Assembly: GCA_013396995.1 (NCBI GenBank)
Contig: VWZP01001727.1
Location: 690,768 to 754,767 of the forward strand
Reading direction: 5' to 3'
Length of the DNA: 64,000 nt
DNA from: Dicaeum eximium
Taxonomy: Eukaryota; Chordata; Aves; Passeriformes; Dicaeidae
Made by a program: the position numbers and the translations under genes. The notes under the pieces are model-generated. The model ran no database searches. It was given only the letters and a program-made list of their open reading frames with translations, and had not been told where the DNA came from. Shown in pieces: positions 40,123-53,400 of this stretch. Positions within the stretch are counted from its first letter, which is position 1, and every line of letters begins with the position of its first letter.

Positions 40123-41117
40123 GTACAGAACTTGTTATAGAAGGCTCCAAAGGCTGTGGAGCTACTTCATCTTTCTGCAAAGCTGTGTCCAAAACACAAC
40201 TGTACCCCTTTAAGGTTTTATGTATCTTACTTCTATATGATGCTTTCTATTCTAAACTGCCTGGAAGTAGAAAGCTTATTTCTGTGATAAGAACAATATC
40301 TAGGAAAAAATAATTCTTTCAGCTAGAGTAGCAAATAATGTTTTCCTGTCACTTCCCTGTCCCTCTCCCAGTAGCACTATACTACGTTGTTATCTTTGCT
40401 TGCATCACCATGTGTGATGCTCCAAACCATCTGCAAAATGCTGAACCAGCTCTGGGAAGCTGTGACTAAGACATCTACCTCTGCTCTCCAAGCTACTAGA
40501 GTCGAGATTTCAGCTTAGAAACAGATAAGCTCTGCCAAGTTTTCCAAGGGCACCTTAAGGGATTGGGTTCCCCAGCTGCTCTGCTGTGCCTCTCCAGCTA
40601 CACCTCAGTGGCAAAAGCGTTTGGTGTCCCCGTTCAGGGTGCTGCTGGGTGCAGCCTGCTCTGATCAAAGACACAGGACTGCTGCAGTTCAGTGGCTCCT
40701 GTTACAGCCACCTCTGGGAGAAGGAGAGTGCAACAATCAGCAGCAGAGTTCATCTGGAAGAAATTACTGTTCTGCAACTAAGCTCTGACTGTGTTTGCTC
40801 TTCATTCAAGGTCCACTATAAAAAATGAAAGAGGGAATAACTAGAAAGGTTCACTGACTTTAGCAGCTGGAATATGTTTATGATAGGTGAAGGATTTGGC
40901 ATTCAAGCTTGCAGTTGAGTAACATTGTACTTGGATTTTGAAGGGTAGATTGCTTTCGACTGTATAAAATTTACAGAGGAGAATATAAATTACAGTTTTT
41001 TTCTTAATGGACTTTTTATTCAGAATTAAATGTTTTAAGACTTGCAGATGTTGAATAATTATGCAAAACTGAGATTTTCAATAAATCAAGTTTAAACCTG
41101 TGTTTGTGTTGTTTTGT

Positions 41118-44100
41118 AATGAAAGAAGAATGCTATGAATACCTATGAATGCTGCAAAAGATAAGGATGCTAAGCTAACAGGAAATTTGATTTTAGTAAT
41201 GCAGCCTTTTCATTTCTTCCTCATGCAGTTTTCAAATTCTGTTCTTATTCACTGTAAATAAACTATCAATGCAAATAATTTAAGATTTACACAGGCATCA
41301 GGTCAGAAAGACACCAACCTCTGGACTTTCTAAGAGAAAGTATTTAACATCTTTAACTATATTTCAGCAGCAAACATCAACAGGAGATAGTCTCACAATC
41401 TCAAGCTAACAATTAAGAATCTCATAATATAAATTACTACTAGTTATTAATATGTAATATTTTGCATTATTCATAAAATAATATTCAATATCCCAAGACT
41501 AAAGCTCAAAATATTTAAGCTTTTTTTTTGGGGTAGTTGAGTAATACACAACAAATCCAAGCTTGTTTACATAAGACTCCTGAGACACCCGGGCCTGTCC
41601 GGAAGCCTGCAAACCACATTGTTCAGTAATGAAACAGGAACTTCCTTTATGCTGTGTTTTGAATCAATGAAATAGGTCATAAAATGCTCAGGTACAATCT
41701 TCTGTTGTCAGTTTGGGCAATTAGTGGTAGAAGGAACAGTGATTTGACTTGAAAAAGTACATGAGCAGTAAAAACTTTTAAGAGCTATTTTTGGACACAA
41801 GACATACCTGCAAAATTTCCCTTTCCTGATCTCTCCAAGCATGTACCATGAGAAATGACACCTTCTGCCTTCACTTGTGTACAGCACACAACACAGCCTT
41901 GTGCCTCAGACTGGCACATTGTTCCTTGTGCTCAGCAGTGCAGTACGGCCTTGTTTAACTCCACTTCTTTGTCAGGGTGCAGCTCCATCCTCACTCTATG
42001 ACCACATGGTACAGTGTTAAGACCACATTTTTAAAGATTTTACTCAATTAGTCACAGCAATTACTTTTTTTTTTCCTTTATGAGGTTGCCTTTTTTTTAA
42101 TATTTATATGGCAATCTGTTCTAAATACTCATTATGCCCAAAATTTAATTAAGACAGCCTGAAACTAAGAAGACTGAGCTGTATCTGATGTCTTTAAAAA
42201 CTAGCAGTTCCTTTGCTGTGTTTCAAAGAAAAGTTCTCCTCAAGACTTTCGTTTGAGAACTTAGCAACTTGTGGTGTAGACAGGAAACATCTATCTCTTA
42301 GTTATGGCTGAGAAATGGCTTCTGTTAAGCCCTTCCTTTTCCATGCATTCCCCCTGGCTCCAGTAGTACTCTCTCACAGAAATTCACTATTCACACAGGG
42401 GGAACGCTGCATCAATAATGTGGTCCAGAGGCGAGTAAGCACAATTTACACAAATCACTACAGAAATTAAAAATGCAATCAAAAACTAAATAACTTACTC
42501 TTTTCAAAACCAACAATTCACATAACTGTTGATTTTTATCAAAAGCAAAGATAATAAAATAGTAATAAAATTATGAAAAACAACTTAGAAGTAGTAGTAA
42601 GCCCACCTACACTGCTGAAGTTTCACCAGAAGCATCTGAATGACATCTCTCATGCTATCTAGTGCTATAGCTGACAACAGTTAATGAGACTTGGAACCCA
42701 CACTGTTCACAAACTCCTTTCTTCCCTTGGTGCATACCAAGTTTCTGGAAACGATACCCATCCTCATCCTCCATCTGCCACCTGCTAAATTGGAACACAG
42801 GTGCATAAGGAAGGCATAGATTTGCCAAAAGAAAAGTTCTAGAAGCGTATATCTATACATTTCAACCTTATGTAAAGGGACCTAGAATTAAACAATTAAT
42901 AAAAGTCCTTTTCTTTTATGCTTAAGGATTTAATAGAGTTAAAACCTTTCCAGTTCTTCATTAATTCCCTTTCCCATGATTTCCAACTATTGTTGATGAT
43001 CTTTAGAATTTTACCCTTAGTGCTTTCTGGTTTCTGCTATCATGCAACTGATTTGTGAAGTTATGAATACCATATTAGAGCAACCAAATAACACAAAGCA
43101 GGCAACCAGTAATGATCATGAATGAGAAAAACAGGTACATAGCAAAGCAGTAACTATCCCCCTGGATGGTGACACAACAATAGCCAAGTTTTGTGAGTAT
43201 TCATTAGAGAATGGCAAAGCACATATAAAGGACTTGGAAGTGGTGCTTACAGAAAAAACTTTATTTAGAGCAAGACAGAACTATTAATTACCTTCCAGCT
43301 TTAAAGCAGGTTTTGAAGTAAATGAGCTTGTTAAGAGTAAAACTGCAGATGTCAGGATTGGAAGGTACTGTGCTGAACATTAAATAAACAGAAGACGAGG
43401 AAACCAAAACCACATGGAAGTCAATCAGTGCCAAACACCAAGTAGCTAACAATGGGAAGCAAACTGAATATTGTCAAATTCAGAAGGTGGAAACAAATTA
43501 GAACAAGAAAAACACACACTGGTGAAATAGTGTCAGTAAACAGATTAGAAGGAAGATTGTATGAAAAGAATGGTATGAACTGCAGCTGTATTTGAAAAAT
43601 GAGTATCTGCCAGCAAAATACTTCGAAACTAATGGTACTAATGAAAACCAGAACAACTGTTGATATTATGGTATATGGATCTCAATGCTAAAATATGTAC
43701 AAACCTGATTTAAAAAATAGCAGCGATGGGCTAGCTGAGAAAATTAAGGGATTCAAAAATGCAAACACTAAAACACCAAGACAATACAAAAATCTTGTTT
43801 CATTGTTGCTGAATGACAAAACTGTGTACAGCTTGTACTGGTACTTGTATTTTGCTTTTCTTTCTATTGTCCTGCACTACCTTTGCTAAAAGACAGTTGT
43901 TTCCCCCTCCAACTTCCTCAAGGGACTCCAAAGGAGACTCTTTTCCCATGTCTTTCCTTTCATTATGCCTCACCTATAGATGCTCCAATTTACAAAACAA
44001 ACAAACAAACAAACCGCAGCAAATTCTACAGACATTGCCAACTCCAACTCACGCATTGCTTTTCTAACTAAACTAGGATATCAATAGATCTGACACCTCC

Positions 44101-44476
44101 ATATGGGTATTTAGGCATCAGCTTAAGTTCAACATGACCAAACAATGTCAATGTTTCCTAAACCCTTTCCTCCGTTCCTACAAAATGTAATTTTCTTCCG
44201 TCATGCCCTTAACTGGAGCGTTATTTTTCATTCAGACAGATGTGAGGCAACTAGAGATGTTCCTGAACATATTACCGGCATAGCATTTGCAAGACTCATC
44301 CTCTTCCCTCTGTGCACAGAACTGATGCTTCTGTCCAGTTTATCCTTATCACTCTGTTCTGACTACTGCTCCATCGTCAGCCTTGGTATGTTCCATCTCA
44401 ATTCACCAATTTCCTTTTAAAATATAACACTAAAGATCACTTTAGTAGGATGTTCCAAAGACAAACCATTTTTCTG
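41118..44476. other. Spacer between the converging TMED5 and MTF2 genes
   Basis: The DNA is AT-rich and has no exon-like open frame, splice pattern or repeat family that I recognise. Open frames at 43695-44420 have no conserved features and look random. A short AAAC/CAAA repeat occurs at about 43994-44015. Confidence 0.5.
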
Positions 44477-47439
44477 TTTATTAAATTATCTCCCCCGCCC
44501 CCCCAGACAATAAAGTGCTCATCTTCACCTTTAAAGGCCTTTTAAAATTTATCTTCATGTTAAATTAAAATATTGACCTTCATTTCATGTCTCATGCTTA
44601 GAGATTTTTCAAAATTACTTCGTAATCTCACTCAAAATGCATTATGCATAGAAAAACCATAGTTTTATTCAAAATTCCTGTTGAAGTTTTTGTTGAGAAC
44701 AATGATTTGACAAATAGTTTGCTATGATGCATATTTTACAATTCTGACCAGTATTGTGCCATTATTTCTTTGCTGTCTTGTTCATGCGATACCTATATTT
44801 TTAGAACGGTCACGAGAGGCTTCTCCTACCTAAATGCTACTTTAATACAAATAGAACATAATGGAAAAATATTAAATATACACATAGAAATGGTTCTAAA
44901 TCAGTGAGCACAACAAAGTTGAATTACATATATTTACACACATGCATACATACAATGATCGAGTTATACCAAAATGAAATCATTACATACAGCAACACTG
45001 TCTTTTTCCTTTAGACACACCGCTACTACATACAATGAAATTCACATAAAATGAGAAAGGCATTTGTAGGTGTGCTTAATTACTACTCTAGCTCTATCTC
45101 CAGCAGCACTATTGCAGCATTTTTCAGTACATGACACCTTGTAACAAAGCATCCCTCAACCATAGCTGGAACACCAGTTAGTGTCTATGTGCAGGGCAAG
45201 TGTCTCCAGGACAGGAACAGGAAAGCTAGAGATTGGGAAATGATGCATGGGGGGATGCCACCAACTATGTGCTTCACAAGAGTACAGAATCAAAACTCAT
45301 TCTTCTCTCTCAAAAAATACACACATTTAATGTTGGTCTTTTAATTCTAAGAGAAAAGCAATTCCAAAAATACAAACTGAACATCAGAGTTAAGTCAACC
45401 ACCATAATAAAATGAAAACAACATTCACAATAGTTAGGTCTATGGACAGCTGAAGTTTGACAAGTATTTTCTCCCCACACCTCCCCCACTAAGGTCCCCA
45501 AGTACATTCCAATATTTATCATTAAATGAATCTTTATGAAAAATACTGCTGGTGTTCAGTTAGAATTAAAGGACTTGGATAAAGTGGAACAATAAAGACA
45601 AATACAGATGGTGTGAGTAAGGTTACAAAGGCTTTACATTTTGCATTATCTCAAGATATAAACATTCAAAAATTAACATGAAGTTGCTGTGTTATCAAAA
45701 TATTGCAGCTATAGGCAAGGCAACATTAAATTAATAGCTGAGGGTGTGAGAAAAAAACCCACACATTTTAGTGAAGGTAAACAGAAGTGGGAGTTTTTAA
45801 TTAGCATTTTTATAAAGCTAATATAACCCAGCCAGCCATAAGCCAAACACAAGATAAAAAGCTTTTTCTGCTTCCTTTGGCTATCAGGTGACAAAAAAAA
45901 ATCAGAAAAAAATCACCTTTTTAAGATGTTCAAGATGAGCAGAAAAAGTCAGATAACCAAGTAATGGAATAAATAAGTACTAACTCAGGCAGTACACTTT
46001 AAATCACTTTTTCATTTGTTAATGTTACATAATTTTATTTTGGTGGCAAACTGTAAGGATGTAAGAAAACTAACCTTATACAGTACAGTGAATAACCACC
46101 AAAGTAAAAATATTCTTCTGTTTACTCTTTGGCTAAAACCCCCTCAAAAGTAGCAGACAAAGAAAAAAGCATCTAATACTGGCAAGAGACTTTTTGACTT
46201 TTTTTAACAAGTAAATAGTCTTACCAATTTCAAACTTGGTATATTTTATAAACACAAAAGAGGTAATGTTGTAATAAAATCAGTAACGTTACTTCAAATG
46301 GCAACATTTGTTGACCCTGTGCAATAATACACTTCGTTCACACTACATTTATCAAAATATGACTGTTTCTACAGGTGTGTAGAAACCCTACACTACTCCT
46401 GTCAACTTACTTTGTAACTGGGACATGAAATTTACAATCAGAGTGCCACAGAGATTTCAAATTGTCATTTCCAGTAGAATTAATTTTAAAGTCTTCAGAT
46501 CCTGCATTATTTTTTAATGGTTAATTCAAATGGAAAATAATGGAATGTAGAGCACATGAACATCAATGACTGCACCCACTGCCAGAACACACTGCACTGG
46601 TTGGACACTTTTCCTTAGGACATTAAAAGCAACAGCACCCAATAAGCCTGAGAAGAAATGCTGCTGTGTAAATACTGGCAACTATTCCTGAAAAAAGAAT
46701 TATGGGATGTGTTCTCAGAAGCTGACCGATCCCATAATTTGTATTGCATAGGTCACAATCACACATCTATATACACGCCCAGGTCAGTGTGTGCATATAC
46801 ACCTCTGTATATACGCACACACGCGCGCACACACACACACACAGAATATATTAAAAAGACAATGAAGTCTGGTCACAGAGCAATTTACAGGCTCAATATA
46901 TTTTTTTCTTTTTTTTTTTTTTTACACTTTGTTTGAAAGAAAACTTCAGTATTTTACAGTCTTCAGTAGGCATTATATACACTGCACTTATGAAATCTAG
47001 AAAGTATTGAAATAGAAATACATTTCTGCAAACATTTGGGTAAGAAAACAAACCAAGATTTTTCAAATATTTGTGCTATCTACATAATATTTTCTCTAAA
47101 TCACAATAACTGTATCCATGGAATGTTCTCTAGAAAATGTCATCTTTTTTTAAACAACATGCACATTTTTAAGCAATCGTAACCCAAAATATCCCAACCT
47201 AAAACAATCTAACAATGTTCAGATTAAAAAATTTAAGTCTCAGATCAGATTTTAAAAAGATAAGTCTTTATCACAAGAGCTGTAATGATAACAATTACAT
47301 GTTAAGGCTAAACTGGTTTTGTTTTGTGTTTTGTTTTTTTTTTTAAGAGACACATTTGAAGACCATTTCTCTCGTGGCTCTGCATTATGAACTGTACTTA
47401 CAGATGACAGTGCAGTGAACATAATGTTCAGTCCTACAG
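44477..47439 (-). other. MTF2: Probable MTF2 3' UTR
   Basis: Minus-strand sequence after the MTF2 stop codon. AATAAA hexamers on the minus strand occur at 46039-46034 and 44482-44477; the second would give a 3' UTR of about 3 kb. Long T-runs on the plus strand (about 46903-46922) are A-runs in the transcript. The end point is a guess. Confidence 0.4.
46812..46843. repeat. (CA)n / (CG)n microsatellite
   Basis: An alternating purine-pyrimidine run of CACA, CGCGCG and then (AC)n, within a larger ATAC/CACA-rich stretch. Such runs can adopt Z-DNA and are often length-variable. Confidence 0.85.
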
Positions 47440-50400
47440 TCAGGATGCAGTTGCTCCTTCCCACTCCACAAGATACTGCACCTTTCCATCAAGTGTCACC
47501 CGACGAGCCAACACGCGGTATTTTTCCCCACAAGCTATTCTACCTGCTGCACCAAAATAACTAGTGATGGAGTTCTTCAGATGATTGAGCTGTAACTCCT
47601 GATCTGCTAGGTTGTTAAGTATCTCTGTATTGAGTTCATCATACTGGTAATCTTCCTTGCTCTCATCATCTTTTACAATTTCTGAATTTTGAGTCTGGAG
47701 TGCTTTTCGTGGAAAGCGGCCTCTCCTCCTCAAATGTGGTATTGCAGCAGGCCAAGTTCTTCCTGTACGAGTCCTTTTTCTCGAGTCAGATAAACTACTG
47801 AAAATAAAACCCCACAGCATTAACTCCAAGGGAATTCAAAATGTATGCTGTATCATCAGTTATTTCTATGCCACTCATGTAATTTTTGTTGCTTTTCACT
47901 CAAAAAATACCTATTGCCTACAGATAGTTAACTGTAAGTATGACACTTGGGTAACAATTTCAGAAGTCTAAATTAAACGTGAGTATTTTGAAAATTGACT
48001 ATTTATATCAATAATGCACACAAAAATTACTAATGAAAACACTCAATAGCATGAACCAGAAAGGGGAGACAAAATAGTAGAATCCATGTATGTCAATAAA
48101 AGAAAAATTTTTATTTGCTGAACTTGAGGGTGAAGTTTAATAACAATTTGCTTGCTGGAAGGTTGACTGCAGTTAATAATTTATTTATAAACTCTGTGCC
48201 AAAATCTTTTCATGCTCTATTGACTGTAGAAAATCACAGCATACTTAGTATTTTTTAACATGAATACACAAATCTACAAAAACAAAAGCAGCTAAAATTA
48301 ATTCAGAGTACATCGGTTCTTTTGTGACCACTAGTAAAAAGCTAAGCTCAGCAAATATTTAGACAGTTTAATTCTTTTCAGTAAATGTCACCTAATCACA
48401 TATTTTGCATCAAAAAAAATGGCTAGCGAGCACCAAAAAATCTTCACTCCCTGAGCTGTAAACAGAACTATTAAAGACAAATTTTCAATCATCCTATTTC
48501 TTTGTATTTCATAATGCTTTTTATAGCTCTACTCTGAGAAAATTTTATTAAAATTAATACACTGTAAATCTAGACCTTATAGCAGATAGAGTAACTGAGT
48601 AGTTACCTATAATGTCTGGAAATGTTAGATGAGGTAGTTTCTTTCATACTGGCAGCACCTGTGGATTCCACATCTGAGGTATTGGATGAATGTGCAGTTC
48701 CATCAGATTTCCTGTTTTGCAAGATAACAGGTTTGCCATGTGAAAAAATAATCTTACATTAAAAACTGAGCTGACATTTCAGAAGCAAACAGATAAATTA
48801 CATGGTGTTATAATGTTTTATGGGAGGGATTTTTTTTTTTAAATTTACCCAACAGTGCAAGGTAATTCCAAGGCTGGGCTCTCTATCACTGGAACTGGTT
48901 CATTATCCTAAGGGAGGGAAAAAAAAAGGTATTTCAACTTCAATTTTTTTACTGATTTTGAGAGCAAGTGGGGGAATATAAATTCATATTAACTTGTTAT
49001 GTTTTTCTTCAACATTTATGATGCAGTTAGAAGGAAGAGAGGAAGGGGGAAGAAATATCCTTACCAGAGGAGATGACTCTGGAGTTTTGTGAATCATTTT
49101 TCTTGTATAGGGACCAGGTGGACGACCTACTGATTTTTTTTTCCCCTTTCTTTCTATACCATTACTTAATTCCCTAGAAGAAAATTTGTATTTTATTCTG
49201 TATTACTGATGATAATTTTCATTGAATACATGTTTTCTTTTGGCAATGAATAAACAATCAGGTGTTTGTTTCTAAAACATTGTATCAAATGAGGTGATTC
49301 TGGCAAATCAAAATTTGCAGGTACAAAGCTATGTGGTTTTGTCTTTATAATAACATAACAGATTCAATGTATTTCTAGGGACATAACTAATTTCCAAATG
49401 TTGAAGAGGAATGAACAAGTGTTAAATATCATTTATTCATATGATCACTCTTGGTGAAAAAGATGGCACATTTACCAATACAAGTTACTATTTCACAACA
49501 TACTTCCTATAAGAATTCTAGTTAGATTATAGCCTAAGAGATCCAGTAAGGCAAAAGGTTTTGTTTCCCAAATGATCGCAAATTTGGGATATTTTCTATT
49601 GCTCTTACTGCTAAATTTCATGTTGATTTTTTAGAAGAATCCTAATAGAAAGTTAACTACATTTGTTCTCACAAATAATCTGCCTTTACAATTAATTTTT
49701 TAAAAAAATTCTACAGAGAAAAGGCCATTTTTGTTGGCACCAAAAAACACCCAAAGAAGCCCCAATTAACCACAACACTGCTAAAATGACTGGGTTATTT
49801 TACCTCACATCAGGGATTGGTTTAGATGACTTTCTGCCTTTAATTTTGAACTCATGTGAAGTTCCTTCTGGTTCTTTATCAGCCTTTAAAGCAGCATTCG
49901 GTGGCACAGGAGGAACTCGAATTCTCAAGCCAAACAAATGCTTCTTCTTCTTTATTTCTTTTCCAGACATAAACCTAGATGATGTTAAATTAATTGTTAA
50001 AATTCTGATCCCAGGGAATGCAACTTTTAAAATAGAAGGGTACAAGCAGAACAACATTATGCAAAGAGAATATTCATTCAAATACTACTTTACTCCCCTC
50101 TTTACCCCATCGCAATCCTCCTTCTCAAAAACATAACGTGAAGTGGAATGAGGATGGAAGTTAAAACAATTCTCTCTCTTGGTCTGGGTTACAATCAAAA
50201 CAGTTATGTAACATGATAGTTTGAAACAGAAACATTGAAAACTTAAAATGTTGTCATAATTGCTCTGGCTATAGATAGACTGAAGACTGTAACCGAAGTC
50301 AGATGAAATAGGTGAACAACATTTAAAACAAAAAGTACCAATAACTTACATAGTCTTGTAATCATTTAATGCCTCCAGGACATGCTCATATCTTTCAGAT

Positions 50401-53400
50401 TTTGGTGTGTCTGCCAGCTGTAAAGTATTAACAAATCATTTAACCTCTCAAATTCTTTAGTAATAGAAAGATTCCAGTTACTCTTAGTCATTGTAACTAC
50501 AGATTTGAATGTGAAGTACATTAACAAAATATTAGCCCTGGTTGTATATTAACCATAATCCCATTTATTTTGTGATTTACATCCACAGAATTAATGCCAG
50601 GATCAAGCCACTACACAGAAAGAGTTTCACTTTTAAGAAGTACAAGAAAAATATCTCAAAACCATTTAGTATAATGAGGGAATATAACACTGGATTGCTC
50701 TCCCAAGACTCCTAACAAAAAATCTTTTGTGTGTACTCCTAAATTAACTGAGATTGCAAACAGAGGATAACTATACAGACAAAAGAGCCTAATAATTTAT
50801 GATTACTATGGCAAAACCCTGCCATTGGACCCAATTCACATTTTTTGAAATACTACTCAACTTGATACAAAAAGTAAAGGAAAACACCCAGAAAAATGAT
50901 TAGAATTTAAAAAAACCCAAACCAGTAGATCTATTCTCATTACCCTTTAGTAACACCCAGTCTAACCTCCCTCCTTTCATCAAAGCCTGAAGTAACTAGT
51001 CCCTATCAAGCTTTCAAAACATGAAATCTTCTCTCTGAAAAATTGAAGAATTACAGGAAAAAGCATAACAAGTGTGGTAATTATCACGTGGACACAACAT
51101 TTGCATACCAGAATGTAAAATTAGACTGCTTACATTTATCTACTTTTCATTTCCAGCAAACCTACCATTATTTCCAGTTGCCATGCCAAAACTTGTAAAT
51201 TTATCCTTAATTATAGAGTTGACAGCAGTTTATAAGCTTCACTATTAATATGAATACTAAAGACCAGACTGTACAACATTTGCAGCTCAAAGAAACTCAG
51301 CAAAAAACTCAGGATCAGGTAATTTCTAAAGAACACAATTCTCACCAAACAAAGAACAAAAAGGTCAAAGAATTCAGTGTGCTAACAGTTAAAAATAAGT
51401 GAATAAATATACTCAAACTCCAACCTTTTAACTAGATTTTGGGCAAGACTGATAGTCTACCTGACTACCAAAGCTAAGGGAGGTGTTCAAGTGGTTTTAG
51501 CCAAAGAAAGTAACAACTTGTTTTCCATCTTCACCATATGCTTTCCATATAATCCATTGCTATCTAGAGGTCTTGCTACTCTGCAGCACTAAATTACGGA
51601 AAACTGCCACATACTTATTGCTTTCTAAATAACATGTTAAAAATTACTGGTTTAGGAGTTCTGATAACTCCACCATTTACTAATGTCTTACCTACAGCTA
51701 AAACCCTTTTCCTCTTACTCAAGTATAAATAGGCAGAGAAGGAAACTAAAGTGTTGTTTTTAACAGTGGCAATTTAAGGAGATAAGAAAACCCCTAAAAT
51801 CATTATACTGTACATGTAAATTATTTCTGATTTCTGTAACTGATTTCTGTTTCCCTCATTTCCCTAATTAACCATAGTTAATCAGATTTCTCAAGCCAAT
51901 TTCTGCCAACTTCATTAAAGACCTTTAAAATCTGTTCAGAATAAAGTATTGAAATTTCCTCAATACAGCTTGTATGAATTTATTCAATATCTAGCCCTTT
52001 AAAAATGTAGCATTCGGACTTCAAATCAGTAGTTTCCTTGAAGGTGTAGAAATACTAAAGAATTGAAAATACTAATCAAAGAAGGGGGTTTACTTATTTT
52101 GGATCTGCCCTTTCCTTCCTCTCCTCAGTTACATGTTTTTTACAGATTGAGCAGGGACGGATTGGAAGCAGAAAGGGGAAGAGCACAGAGAGGACTGTAG
52201 CCTTTCAACTTCTTCAAAATGCCTTATGTGCCCCAAATCAATGACAGCTCTACTCTCCTCATCCATTGCTCTGACCAGCCAGTCGACGATATAAGGAATA
52301 TTATGCTGAATGAACAAACAATTTTCTTCTACATTTCCCTCAATACTAAGAAAAACAAAATTCAAAATTAAATACAGCTTATATACTTGTTAAGCTATAC
52401 AGTGAGATAGCTATAAGATTCATTCATTGAAAAAATGGTGTGAGAATTATATTTTGTGCAGCCTTTTTTTAAATCTAAGCTCAAGACTTGATATGACAGA
52501 CTTATTGATTTTATATGACTTAGGTAAAAGATGCCATACATATCAAAGTAAACCAGATATGTATTCATTACTCTAATTTTAATAATGCTTTAGTGTTTGC
52601 TTAACTTCCTAACAAACTATTGACACTGATAGTTTTAAAATACCTATGTTGAGACTATTTTCCATTATTTATTAAAAATAGTTACTCATTTTAATCAAGA
52701 ACATACACTTGGTTCTCAAATTGTCTGTGCTAATAAAAATGGGACTACAGTGGTACGAATTTCTTGAAGAGAAGTACAGAAGTAGGATGTACTGACTGTT
52801 AGAAAATTTTAACCCATTTTATGCCATGTATTAAAAAACCTTCGAAACCCTAAACAATTTTCATCCACAGAAAAGAGTACATACTCTATCTACTAGCAGT
52901 ATGCCACTTTGAACTTAAGTCATAAATTTTTGCATCTAACCTCAATATGCAGGAAAAAAGATCAACACTGGTCTTCTTAGTTAAATATGAAGTCAATCTG
53001 CTTGAGTAAACAGATTTCCTTTAATGCTAAGATAAATGCACAGTAATCAAATAGCTGGGAAAATAACTAGTATAGTAATGAACTAAAATCACAATGTCTT
53101 GACAAGTAGCTGAATCCAACTGGAAAAGGACCAAAAACAAACTGGACACAAACTGACCTCTCCCACTGTAAGAATAAGAAAGGAAAGAAGACATTTTTGA
53201 GTACAATATTTAACACATAAATAATGTGTTACACCTTAGAGACACTGAATGTAGTCTTCACATGCAATATACTCTGCCTTCAATTCTACATTTAGATTTT
53301 CGGGTCAGGGCACATGAAAATATCAAAGTAATAAAAGAATTATGAAGCTAAACCAGAATGCAGATATGCAACAGAATAAACAATTAAGTAATGCAAAGTT

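Larger units (their letters stand above)
38439..41117 (+). other. TMED5: TMED5 3' UTR with alternative polyadenylation signals
   Basis: No coding exon follows the stop. Canonical AATAAA hexamers occur near 38509, at 39318-39323, near 39952 and at 41080-41085. The last is followed by a GT-rich stretch (TGTTTGTGTTGTTTTG, 41101-41116), the pattern of a strong distal cleavage site. A UTR of about 2.7 kb is therefore likely, with shorter forms possible. Confidence 0.6.

Noticed and set aside
43695..44420. Group of plus-strand open frames between TMED5 and MTF2
   Set aside because: No conserved motif, no splice pattern and low-complexity composition; they look like chance frames.
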